Positions 1 to 8,196 are shown, counted from the stretch's first letter. The stretch: 13,438 bases of DNA from Zopfochytrium polystomum (GCA_025765615.1 JAIVFJ010000715.1:1-13438), one strand, 5' to 3'. Translations and numbers: made by a program. The notes: generated by a model not told the origin, from the sequence alone.

Positions 1-23
1 GAGACAGAGTGGGCGACGGACAA

Positions 24-39
24 CGAGAGAGAGAGAGAG

Positions 40-126
<87 letters not shown>

Positions 127-169
127 CAGGTAGGCAGGCAGGCAGGCAGGCAGACAGACAGACAGACAA
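24..169. repeat. (GA)n, (GGCA)n and (GACA)n microsatellites
   Basis: A short GA run (24-39) is followed by an almost pure GA tract from 45 to about 125. It passes without a gap into GGCA units (about 125-150) and then GACA units (about 150-169). All purines of the GA part lie on the plus strand. The open frame through it would encode only an Arg-Glu dipeptide repeat, so I do not treat it as a gene. Confidence 0.97.
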
Positions 170-203
170 GCAGAAACGGACTCCATGTTACTTGAAAGCA
201 CGA

Positions 204-231
204 TGACAAAACTGCCACTTCAGTTTTGTCA
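204..231. repeat. perfect 11-bp inverted repeat, 6-nt loop
   Basis: TGACAAAACTG at 204-214 and its exact reverse complement CAGTTTTGTCA at 221-231 flank the loop CCACTT. It lies in non-coding DNA just beyond the first microsatellite block. It could form a hairpin in DNA or RNA, or be a palindromic binding site. There is no U-run or gene end beside it to suggest a terminator. Confidence 0.85.
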
Positions 232-309
232 CGGTAAGGTCGGAGTTTGTAATGAGAGAGGGAGAAAGGGGGCGGACAGCGACAGAGGATGGATGGTCCA
301 GCCGAGAGG

Positions 310-412
310 CGAAGGAAGAAGGAAGAAGGAGAAAGAAGGAGAAAGAAGGACAGACAGACACAACAGACAGACAGAGGAGGCAGGCAGACCAACAGACTGA
401 CAGACAGGCTAA
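310..412. repeat. purine-rich GGA/GAAA and GACA repeat block
   Basis: GGAAGAA and GGAGAAAGAA units (about 310-350) pass into GACA/CAGA tetranucleotides (about 350-412). The plus strand is almost entirely A and G in the first half. No gene is recognisable around it. Confidence 0.85.
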
Positions 413-586
413 GAAGGGAGAGGGAAAATGAGCCAATGAGCGGTGGTGATGCTTGTTGAGTGGGGGTGGACGGACCTGGCGGCGGTCGGTCGGAGGACGG
501 GAACCAGCGAAAAAGTCCGATCCGTGTGTCGGACGCCCATTCGCGGCGCATTCCTTGGGCTTCCATTTTTCTTTCATCGTTTGCGG

Positions 587-618
587 GAGATAGAGAGAGG
601 AGCCATAGAGAGAGAGAG

Positions 619-659
<41 letters not shown>

Positions 660-660
660 G
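587..660. repeat. (GA)n microsatellite
   Basis: GA dinucleotides interrupted by CCAT and CT. The longest pure run is about 622-654, again with purines on the plus strand. Confidence 0.95.
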
Positions 661-746
661 ACTGCGGCGGATTTGGGAAACTTACCCAACCTCCGTGTTT
701 ACTTAATTCTCATTCTTCCTAAGCGTCCCTCCCACTTTCCGATCTC

Positions 747-768
747 TCTGTCTGTCTGTCTGTCTGTC
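747..768. repeat. (TCTG)n microsatellite
   Basis: About five and a half TCTG units, the reverse complement of the CAGA/GACA tracts at 150-169 and 350-412, so the strand bias flips here. Confidence 0.93.
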
Positions 769-799
769 TCCCTATCTGCGTCTCTCCTTTCTCTCTTGC

Positions 800-1190
800 C
801 CAGACGGAGTCGGAAGTTCCCTCCGTCGAAACGCGGAGCAACCAGGGCGAGGACGACCAGCCATCCACTGCAGTAAAGAGCGGTCAAAGGGAGGCAGGTC
901 CTTTACTTGTAATGCAGAATTGGTGATGTCAATCAGAGCAAAGTCCATTCAAAACTTGCCCTACTCTGCGTGCGTGTGGGAACAACCAGAGTTACATGTA
1001 CTTTCGCGTCCTGCAGTCAGCCAAACAAAAACAGCAATCAATGCGGCTAGCCTCTCCATCTGCCTTTCACGTCAAATGCACGCGGAGGGAGGCACGGACA
1101 GAGAAAGAGCCCACACTTTGCAAAATTTTGTGCGGAGGCGGATCTCGAAAACACGTTTCCCCGCTCGATTTTCCCGCCTGTCTAACGTCC
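800..1190. other. non-repetitive stretch without recognisable gene
   Basis: This stretch lies between microsatellite blocks and has mixed composition. Open frames are short and their translations show no domain, membrane pattern or conserved motif that I recognise. I see no tRNA-like arms. Confidence 0.5.
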
Positions 1191-1195
1191 TTCTT

Positions 1196-1280
1196 CTGTC
1201 TCTCTCACTCTGTCTCTCTCTCGCACTCTGTCTCTCTCTCTCTCTCTCTTCTCTTCTCTCTCTCTCTGTCTTTGTCTCCC
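1196..1280. repeat. (TC)n / (TCTG) pyrimidine tract
   Basis: CT dinucleotides with occasional CTG and GCA interruptions, pyrimidines on the plus strand. It is complementary in composition to the GA tracts at 45-125 and 587-660. Confidence 0.93.
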
Positions 1281-1483
1281 TCGTCTCCTACAGCCTCACC
1301 TTTCTCTGCCCTCAACACCATCTCCCTCCTTTCTTTGCCTGATTTCTCTTCCACAGAAAGAACCAGCCCAGGGAGGAGGATTTCTTGAAATGCATTTGCG
1401 AGCGAGTGCCAACGGACCAAAAAAAAAGGACTAATGAGGAGAGCGGAAAAGAGAATGAAAGGTGTCCGCCTTAGAGCGTCGAA

Positions 1484-1505
1484 ACACACACACACACACA
1501 CACAC
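1484..1505. repeat. (AC)n microsatellite
   Basis: Eleven consecutive AC units, followed by TATATC. Confidence 0.95.
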
Positions 1506-2030
1506 TATATCAACATCTGCTGGAAAGCCAGAGGGAGAGGGAGAGAGACAGGAGAGCTAGAGGGAGATAGAGAGATATGGAGGACAGACAAACACGGGGG
1601 TAGCCCCCGCCCTCGATGGCGGGAAAACTTTCTACCGATATCCATCTACTTTCATTCTTATTCTGCTCATGGAGCGAGAAGCAAAAGAATCAGAAGAAGA
1701 AGAAGAAAGAAAAAAGAGCTCGCAATCACCCAAGCTAAAGCCCTCCCCATCCCCAAACTAGAAACCTCCTTATCACATACTGCACAAGTCAGAGGCGTTC
1801 GGGGCTGTCGGCTGAATGGGATTCAGACGTACCCTAGCCGTCCCGGTTTGACATTTCTTTGTGGCGGTGACCGACCCAAACATGTCGCCGCCCTCTCTCT
1901 CGGGGCTCGGAGACATCAAGCAGCTGTTTAGGAACCCAAGGCTTCACAACCCCCCGGTTCGCTGAACACCATTTCGTTCTTCCCTCGAAGTACACTTTGT
2001 TGGATTCAGCATTTTTCAGCTCGCTGGGGA
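1506..2030. other. mixed non-coding stretch with GA and GAA tracts
   Basis: It contains purine tracts at about 1530-1580 and a GAAGAAGAAGAAG run near 1690-1705. Apart from the small plus-strand frame at 1882, described separately, I see nothing that supports a gene. Confidence 0.45.
1882..1965 (+). CDS. doubtful small ORF (27 codons, possibly longer)
   Basis: An ATG with A at -3 (CCAAACATGTC) opens a 27-codon frame whose second half (GDIKQLFRNPRLHNPPVR) has ordinary amino-acid composition, unlike the repeat-derived frames nearby. A run of six C lies just before the stop. A one-base length change there would continue the frame for about 35 more codons, with mixed composition (for example HHFVLPSKYTLLDS), to a stop near 2060. 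Because other genes in this window are broken at homopolymers, this could be a real small plus-strand protein of about 60 residues. I do not recognise a family, and chance is a serious alternative. Confidence 0.2.
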   Translation: MSPPSLSGLGDIKQLFRNPRLHNPPVR

Positions 2031-2047
2031 AAGAAAGAAAGAAAGAA
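2031..2047. repeat. (GAAA)n microsatellite
   Basis: Four GAAA units in AT-richer intergenic DNA. Confidence 0.85.
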
Positions 2048-2309
2048 ATGCATAACTACTGAGTTGCGGCGGCTCTTGTTGCATATGCCAAGGGGAAGCG
2101 GCGCGTTCAAACGGGAACCAGCGGGGAAAAAAAAGACGTTAAGAAACCCAACGTAGAGCAACTCTCACCACCACCAAAAATTCTCCACGATTCAAAATTT
2201 TTAGGACACTTCGAGGATTCCCTCCCCCGCGCCATCGCCCGCACTCGCACCCGCACTCGCGCCGTCTCTGGGCGCCGCTAGCCCACCGGGCGCCGCCCAC
2301 CCAACGCCG
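2048..2309. other. intergenic, 3' side of the DDT/PHD gene
   Basis: The AT-rich part at 2150-2210, including CAAAATTTTTAGG, lies 100-160 nt past the stop of the minus-strand DDT/PHD gene and could hold its 3' end. The C-rich stretch at 2220-2300 has imperfect CACTCGC/CACCCG repeats. No gene is seen. Confidence 0.4.
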
Positions 2310-5300
2310 TCACCCGATCTTGAATCCGCCTCGCTCTGCGGGCGGCACGGGCGGTGGCGGTGGGTGCGGCGGGTGCAGCAAACCGTTTAGGCCTCCCGCC
2401 GCTGCAGCCTCCGCAACGGCCGCGGCTGCGACATATTTTCGCTCACCCCACGCAGCCTCCGCAACAGTCCCAACTGCCGGCGCTACGGCGACCGGCCCCG
2501 CCGTCACCACCGTCGCCGCAACTAAAGCCACGCAGTGGCGGCACACAAAGTCCTCCGTCTCCCACTTCCCGCCGGCGCTGCCGTCGCTCCAACGACTCCC
2601 CGGCCGCCGCGCGGCCTCGGCGCACGCGAGGTGCTGCCAGCGCGAGCATCGGCCGCACGCGATCATCGGGCGGCCGTCTGTATTTTGCGGGGGACCCAAC
2701 AGCGGTCAGAACATGAGAAGAAAACGGGAAAGAGAGCGCGCGGGGTTGGACAACAACAAAAAACCTAACAAGGCCAACAAAAAAAAAATAAAACAAAAAA
2801 AGGCAACCCACCGTCCCAGTTCCGCCCCGCGACGCCGCAGGGGCAGTCAAACTCCCACTCGTCGTCGTCGTCGTCCTGGTCCTCGCTGGGAGCGGCGGCG
2901 GCGGGCCGCATCCCCCCGGTCGCCGTCGGTCATTTGCAGCACCACAGCGACGGCGTCGCCTTCACCCTCTCCAATCTGGTCCACCTTGAGCCGCTTCACG
3001 CCGTCGGCGCGGTCATCTTGCTCCGCAGCATCGAGCGCGCGCGACGCTTCGCCAGCCGCTCTTCGCGCGACTCGCGCGGCGCCGCGGTCGCTACCGACGA
3101 GACAGCGCTGCGGCGGTGGTGATAGCCCGGGTGCGGCGGTCCGAGTCGAGCAGGCGGGCCGCCGCCGCCGCCGCCGCAGCGGCGTCGCGTTCGGCGGGGC
3201 GCGTCTTCGCGCTCGAGGGCGCGTGCGGCGATGCGGACTGACGCGCGAACCGTGGTTGTCGCTGCTGCGCCGCTGTTGGCGAGCGCGGCGGCTGTGGCGG
3301 CGCGAAGCCGGTCCGCGGGCGACGCGCCGAGTTGCTGCTGCTGCCGGCGTCGAGCGTCGTCTTCCTTCTTGCGGAGCAAAGGGACGACGCGCGGGACGGC
3401 CTGGTCGACGAGGAAGCGGTGCAGGTCGCGCTCCAGCTCGTGTTTGGACGCGGCAAAGTGCGCGGGGAGGCGTCCAGTCCTCTGAGGTGAGGCAGACGAG
3501 GTCGAACCGGCGGCGCGGGGCGGTCGGGTCAGTGACGGGCGGGTTTGATGGGGGATGCAGTACGGGGTCGTAGTGGGACGTGCTCGAGGCGGAGACAGAG
3601 GAAGAGGATGGAGAAGTCGATCGTTGGTTGGTTTTCCGCTGGGCGCGGATCCAAAGGGGAGCCTCGCGATAGAGCCGGTTGTCTGAAGTGGTAGGGGGGA
3701 GTTTTGAGTTGAAGAGTGGGGAGGGTGAGCAGGAGGAGGCCAAAGTCAACGGGGGCTTGAAGTGGGCTCCGAACACGTTATTACCGTCAAACATCCAATA
3801 TGTGTTTCCTTTCGAGTCCCAGCCGATCGGATCTACGCGCTTTTGTTGGAGAATCGAAAGCATTTAGTAGGATCGTCATGGGAAGCGCACACTCTCTGAT
3901 CGCCAGACGGCGAAAACTCACCCAGTGCTGCACCTCGTTGTCGGCTCGAGTCGCCACCCGAAAGCGCTCTTGGTGTTCGAGCTGCCACTCGCAAAGGTGG
4001 AGTAGAATCCTCACCTTCATAAGTGCGAATGGGGCAGCAATTCAGTAATGGACGGAGAGATTGTGTGAGAACAGTCCTCAAACTCGTCTGCCTACCCTAT
4101 CCAGAAGCTTAACGTCTCGATACTCCACACCCTCGGGAAACGCAGTATGCAACACGCCGTATCGGTACTCTTCTCTCCGGTAATACATGGTCCAATTGTC
4201 TGATCTGGAGAAAGGAACTTGTGAGGCTCCTGCCAAGCACGATTGGTGATCAACCTACAGAATGTATCGGTTCTGCGTCAAGGTGCGAAGTAGCTTGACG
4301 TGGACTTCAGTGAAGATTGGGGACGGGTCCGGGGCCAGCAAGAACGTTTCCAGGTCCTAAACAAAGAGGGAAGTGGTGGGAAAAACGCATCACGATCAGC
4401 TTTCACACAATCCACTCAGAAAGCAGAGATTCCTAAAACAACTCCACTTGGCCCCTCCCGCAATCTCTATATGCCCCCTACCTCAGTCTCAAACCTTTCC
4501 TCCTCCTCCTCCTCGTCCAGCTTCCGCGCCCTCTTCGACTTACCGGCCGCGGCATTGCCGAACCCCGGGGCCGCAGCGACCCGCCAGCGGATCCTGAGCG
4601 CGAGGAAAACAGCGCAAAGAACTGCGCGACGGCGGCAAACTCCCACAGCCCGCGCAGCTCGGCGAGAGCGGGAGTCGCGGCGAGGACGGGGACGAGCGAG
4701 GATGGGTCGGGGCGCGGGGTTGGGTCGTCGGCGGTGGAGGAGGAGGGCGTGAAGCGTGCGGAGCGGCGGGTGGGGCGCGGTCGGGCGGGGGTGTCGCGGG
4801 GGAGGCGGTACGGCGCGAGGAGCGGGAGGAGGTGGAGGGCGGGGGCGGGTGACTGTGGGGCGAGCCGCGGCGGCGGCGGGACGAGGGGGATAGCGGGGAG
4901 GGTCGGTCGGCGGAGTCTGCGCTTTCGGAGTCTCCTGGTGCGAAGTGGACGCAGCGCGAGAAGCCGTGCGGCGTGGGGCGGGACCAGATGATGTTGTCCA
5001 GGCTGATGCCGTTGCGGGGTCGCGCGTGGACGACTTTGCCGGCCGCTTTGTTGTGCTGTCGGCCGCCGTCTCAGCACAGGGGTGAACCGGCGACGGGGGC
5101 GTGGCTGGGGCGGCGCCGTTGGAGTGGATTGTCCCGATCGGCCTGGTGTTGGCATCCAACACATTGCGTTTCGCCTCGACTCCGCCGGTGTCGCCACCCA
5201 ATGCGGCCGCAGGGACCAAAGAGCCTCCTCCACTTTGGCCAGACCCGTTGGGACGATCGCCTTCGCTGGCTTGTACTCTTCCATCGACGTAAGCCGCGCC

Positions 5301-5381
5301 GTTGTCCCTGGGGATGCTGCCATTGTCGTCCAAGGGCGTCACGGCTGCGACTCCTTCGGCGTTCACACCACGATCGGCCAT
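2310..5381 (-). CDS. DDT-WHIM-PHD chromatin protein, seven exons, frame-broken
   Basis: Read as exons 5381-4482, 4356-4259, 4204-4096, 4014-3922, 3839-3785, 3682-2812 and 2677-2310. Exon 1 ends with a DDT start (WEFAAVAQFFALF) and an acidic EEEEEE stretch. Exons 2-3 continue the DDT region (HVKLLRTLTQNRYI, then DNWTMYYRREEYRYGVLHT). Exon 4 carries LLHLCEWQLEHQERFR, and exons 4-6 join into the WHIM block DPIGWDSKGNTYWMFD followed by DNRLYREAPL. Exons 6-7 rebuild a PHD finger: CPCG, then CGRC, HLAC and FVCRHC (C4HC3). Proteins with this order (RSF1 and fungal or plant DDT proteins) act in ISWI-type nucleosome remodelling and read histone tails, so a nuclear chromatin role is inferred. Exons 2-5 join in frame without any correction. 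Exons 1 and 6 need several one-base changes, for example in the four-base runs at 4606, 3464 and 3196. The start at 5381 is the first ATG of the Gly/Asn/Asp-rich N-terminal frame and is uncertain. Confidence 0.8.
2678..2811 (-). other. intron 6 of DDT/PHD gene
   Basis: 134 nt, GTGGGT...ATACAG, pyrimidine-rich on the minus strand (T-runs at 2754-2800), with TTCTGACC as branch-point candidate. It joins the two halves of the PHD finger, GRNWD and DGRPMIAC, through a split Asp codon. Confidence 0.85.
3683..3784 (-). other. intron 5 of DDT/PHD gene
   Basis: 102 nt, GTAATA...CACTTCAG. It happens to be open and divisible by three, so the exon could be misread as continuous. Removal turns the sequence into YWMFD-DNRLYRE, which fits the WHIM family; retention inserts 34 residues in the middle of the motif. 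Confidence 0.85.
3840..3921 (-). other. intron 4 of DDT/PHD gene
   Basis: 82 nt, GTGAGT...CAAAAG, with CTACTAAAT as branch-point candidate. It joins NEVQHW to RVDPIGWD at phase 0. Confidence 0.85.
4015..4095 (-). other. intron 3 of DDT/PHD gene
   Basis: 81 nt, GTAGGC...ATGAAG, with TTACTGAAT as branch-point candidate. It joins VKLLDR to VRILLHLCEW at phase 0. Confidence 0.78.
4205..4258 (-). other. intron 2 of DDT/PHD gene
   Basis: 54 nt, GTAGGT...TTTCTCCAG. It splits a Leu codon (CT then A) and joins QNRYIL to SDNWTMYY. Without removal the frame does not continue. Confidence 0.8.
4357..4481 (-). other. intron 1 of DDT/PHD gene
   Basis: 125 nt, GTAGGG...TTTGTTTAG. It joins FETE to DLETFLLAPD at phase 0. 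CTGAT near the middle is a weak branch-point candidate. Confidence 0.75.
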
Positions 5382-5674
5382 CGTCTGTTCGAGAATGCAG
5401 CAGGACTTGTCAAGCGCGTATCTAATTTGACAGATGGGAACAGCCCAGAGCGACCACCTCGTGCAGACCTATCGTTGCTACGGGAACGCGAGTATGAAAA
5501 GCGCAAGCTAAAAAGTGCTTCTTGATGGGCTGGTTTGGATATTCAGATCCCGGATCCATCCCGCTTCTTACATCGCCACCCCACCCCACCCTCAACCTAC
5601 AACCCCAACCATGACTGTCATCGCATCAACCTCCCTACCTCCCAAGCTCGCAGCAACACCCTCGCGTTCAACGT
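5382..5674. other. intergenic between eL31 and the DDT/PHD gene
   Basis: About 290 nt between the eL31 stop and the DDT/PHD start, both on the minus strand. It must hold the eL31 3' end and the DDT/PHD promoter. The only site I note is the RFX-like motif listed next. Confidence 0.5.
5474..5487 (-). promoter_or_regulatory. X-box-like (RFX) imperfect palindrome
   Basis: GTTGCTACGGGAAC on the plus strand matches 11 of 14 positions of the X-box form GTTGCCATGGCAAC bound by RFX factors. It lies about 95 nt upstream of the putative DDT/PHD start. Such a match can arise by chance, and no second site is seen. Confidence 0.25.
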
Positions 5675-6117
5675 TTAAGCGTCCTCGACGGTCTGGGACT
5701 GGAGGCCCTTGAAGGAGGTGACGTTGACGACCTGGACAAGAGTGTACATCTTCTCCTGGCGTCTTCGGCGTCGTTTCCTCTTCCGGGAGAGGCGGAGCCG
5801 GATCCGGTGTGGGACGGTCTTGATGCCCTGGTGCCAGACGGCGTTGTTCAGGGAAGGGTCGATGCGGACGTCGGAGGTGCCCATGGTCTTGGCCAGCGAA
5901 CCGGCGGATGGTCTTGATGGCGAAGGGGGCGCGCTTGCGGAACGACTGCCGAAACGTGCTTGTGCAGGGTGGAGGGTGCACCTCGCGGGTGACAGCCTGC
6001 CGTTGGGAGCGATCGGGTGCATTGCTTAGTTAATAACCAACGAGATCTGGGGCTATGCGACCTCCACTCGGTATACCTGGTCCTTGGTCGACTTCTTTCT
6101 TCTTGGTCCTTGGCCAT
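5675..6117 (-). CDS. RPL31: 60S ribosomal protein eL31, frame-broken
   Basis: eL31 is a small rRNA-binding protein near the exit tunnel of the large cytosolic subunit. The family pattern is followed from end to end: a Lys-rich start, AVTRE, LHKHVFGS, FRKRAPFAIKTIRRFA, KTMGTSDVRID, NNAVWHQGIKTVPHRIRLRL, SRKRNDAEDA and EKMYTLVQVVNVTSFKGLQ, ending TVEDA and TAA. Only the last third lies in one frame. Earlier pieces lie in all three minus-strand frames and require one-base length changes at about 6108, 6096, 5981, 5967, 5952, 5941, 5893, 5774 and 5757. No substitution-type stop interrupts the reconstructed reading, and spacing between motifs is exactly that of the family (about 120 residues). A functional gene with consensus errors or a recently decayed copy both fit. 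A processed pseudogene is unlikely because an intron is present. Confidence 0.88.
5997..6076 (-). other. intron of eL31
   Basis: 80 nt, GTATAC...AACGGCAG, with TTAAC in TTATTAACTAAG as branch-point candidate. It separates the Lys-rich leader (ending STKDQ) from AVTRE, the start of the conserved eL31 core. The intron contains in-frame stops. Confidence 0.7.
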
Positions 6118-6864
6118 TTTGGGGGAGGGATCTGTGTGTAGGAGTCGATCTGCCTGTTAGGTCCATGGAGAGTGACAGAAACGATGGGAGGGAAGTGCGA
6201 CTGGGTTGAGGTTGAAGTAAATGAAGCGATCGGATCAACAGAAGGGTTGCAATAACGGATCGGATCCATCGAACAGATCTCTTTGACGCGACGAGTACGA
6301 TTTTGGGCTGTCCTCAAGCTCCGGAAGCCTGCAGTATCTAAGCTCCACCAAAACGATGGGTCCAAAGGGTCTGCTGGTATTCGGATGCTGAGATCTGCGA
6401 GCGTCCGTCTAACCGACCACGAATACTGACGGAAAAAGGATGGAGTGCGTAGCGCCAGTGCAATGCGGTGGGACAGGATGGGATGGGATGGGATGCGATG
6501 GAAGGTGAGTAGTGACAGAAGGGGCACACCTTAACCGAATGAAGGGTTGTTCTTTGTGTGGATTTCTCCCTTTTTTTCCAAACCAGTGACCGAGCCAAAA
6601 AACAACCTGCAGCCTTGTCAAAATAACTGGAACTGTCAGCCTTCAACGCCGGCTACACGGCTGACCTTGACCTAACGGAACTCAAAATGAGAGGGGTTAG
6701 CCTTTAGGGGGCCTATGCGCCAACCTTCCCTTGTAATACTATCATTCTCGTATTCTATAAAATATTCAAGTAATGCTGTTCACGTGCAATTCATTCACGC
6801 CACTGGTTCCAAACAATGCTTTGGTCAACCCTGCGCGTCCCGCCCCACCCAACACGTAAAACCA
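6118..6864. other. intergenic between FkbM gene and eL31
   Basis: About 750 nt holding the 3' end of the FkbM gene and the promoter of eL31. Open minus-strand frames here are Ser/Pro-rich and have no recognisable domain. AT-rich DNA around 6750-6775 (TCTATAAAATATTC) is probably the transcript end of the FkbM gene. TGACCTTGACCT at 6662 is a direct double of TGACCT and may be chance. Confidence 0.5.
6476..6501. repeat. (GGATG)4 tandem pentamer
   Basis: Four exact GGATG units followed by CGATGG, upstream of eL31 (about 360 nt before its start). Confidence 0.8.
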
Positions 6865-8196
6865 TCAAACATTCGCCAGCGCCGCGTCCGCCTTCGCCCC
6901 CAGCCCGACCTCCCTCAAGCTCTTCGGATGTATGCACCACGCGTCGAACCGCTCCTCGATCCGCACACCTTCCCTCGTCTCCGGCAGCGGCCACCGCTTC
7001 CCGTACCAGCCGTCCAGGCTGCACGAGAAACCGAGCCTCCGGAGCTCGACGAGCATTTCCGCCGTCTTTGCGAGTCCGCCCATGACCTCGGTGACGAGGA
7101 AGAAGACGCGGCGCGCGGCGAACAGCGCGGTGGCCCCGCGGAGCACGTCCAGCTCGAACCCTTCGACGTCCATCTTCATGACCCACACGTCCTCGGCGAG
7201 GAACGTGTCCAGCGGGTCGATGCGCAGCCACTGCCGGAAGGGCTTGAGGCTGTTGCCGCGGACGCTGCCGCGGCCGCGGGCGGCGGTGGAGGCTTTGTAT
7301 TGGCGATGTGGCGCGCAGAGCAGGTGACGGTGCCGTCGCCTTGGTTGGAGTCGTCCGAGGCGATTGCGCAAGTGGCGGATTTAGCGCCGAGGCCCTGGTG
7401 TGCGGTAGTAAAAGGGAGGCCAAACGTCACTGTAAATACACATGCATCCCTAACCGCAACTCCGAAGCGCACACAAACACATGCGTCTTACATTATTAAT
7501 AAACGTCACCCTCTCCATCAAAGCCGGCGTCGTACACAGCGTAGCCCTAAACAGCCCCGCGTTCTCCCTCAAAGCGTCGAACGAGACGACCCTGAACCCC
7601 CAGGCGGCCGCGACGACCGAGTGGACGCCGACGTTCGAGCCGACGTCGACAAACAGCGGGTCGCTCAGGTGCAGGCCCTCGGACTCGGCAAGGGCCTCGA
7701 CGATGCTCGCGGTGATTTCGGGCTCCCAGGTGCCGTCGGTGGCGACCCAGCCCGAGACGATGTCGGCGTCGTCGGCGGCGTAGACGTAGATGCCGGCGGG
7801 GACGATGCGCGGGCGGCGGCCGCGGGTCGGGTGGAAGCCGGCGGTCTTGAGGGGAACGAGGGCGGTGGCGGCGAAGGAGGAGGAGGGGGAGGAGGAGGAG
7901 AAGGCGGGCGGAGGGTAAAAGTGCTCGCAGAAGAGGGACTGCAGAAGCCGCGCGCGGGCTTGGTGGCCAGCCGGGGTGGTCGGGGAGGGCAGCCGCTGGA
8001 AGGTAGCTGCGTCGGGTTCTGTGTGGTCAACAAGGACGGCGGCTGGGGGGGCCGGATGCGCGGTGTTGAAGTCCACCGATGTGCTTCTCGCCAGCCGAAG
8101 GGGCCGCTGCAGCCAGAGGATGCCCGTCACGACCACGGTCGCCAAGATCAAGGGCAGCAGCAGGCGGAAGCCCAAAAGCGACTTCGCTACCGCCAT
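6865..8196 (-). CDS. membrane-anchored FkbM-family methyltransferase
   Basis: FkbM proteins are SAM-dependent O-methyltransferases acting on sugars and other small acceptors. Exon 1 (8196-7492) starts with a positively charged end and a hydrophobic segment at residues 8-29, a type II signal anchor, so a Golgi/ER or lumenal enzyme is inferred. A Ser/Pro linker follows, then WEPEITASIVEAL (157-169) and the SAM-binding glycine motif FVDVGSNVGVHS (182-193) with acidic Asp207 in SFD. After an intron come NQGDGTVTC and, in a second frame, the family hallmark VMKMDVEGFELDVLRGA and a C-terminal WYGKRWPLPE segment, with a TGA stop at 6865. The frame changes once in the AAA run at 7294-7296 and once at the splice junction. 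Substrate is unknown. The family call is firm. Confidence 0.87.
7430..7491 (-). other. probable intron of FkbM gene
   Basis: 62 nt, GTAAGA...ATTTACAG. Both borders are good, but joining them leaves TGA in frame unless one G is added at the junction. The 9-bp direct repeat GTGACGTTT stands just outside both sides (minus strand 7509-7501 and 7430-7422, overlapping the acceptor by one base). Removing exactly one repeat unit (79 nt) joins the exons in frame, but with non-canonical ends. Confidence 0.55.

Noticed and set aside
9..206. Arg-Glu repeat protein
   Set aside because: It is only the translation of the (GA)n microsatellite.
2100..2125. Possible tRNA T-arm (GTTCAAAC)
   Set aside because: No matching stems, D-arm or anticodon arm are found nearby on either strand.
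1..2300. Transposable element remnant
   Set aside because: No transposase, reverse transcriptase or integrase-like sequence, no terminal repeats and no target duplications are visible, only microsatellites.
2320..3573. 417-codon open frame on the plus strand
   Set aside because: It is Arg/Ala/Ser/Pro-rich without domains and lies exactly antisense to the spliced DDT/PHD gene. It is a by-product of high GC, which removes stops.
5675..6117. Programmed ribosomal frameshifting in eL31
   Set aside because: About nine shifts in both directions within 120 codons, with no common slippery site, do not fit any known programmed mechanism.
5675..6117. Processed (retrocopied) eL31 pseudogene
   Set aside because: An 80-nt GT-AG intron is still present between the Lys-rich leader and the core.
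6476..6501. Telomere-like repeat
   Set aside because: Four GGATG units are internal, short and not a known telomere unit; this is an ordinary tandem repeat.
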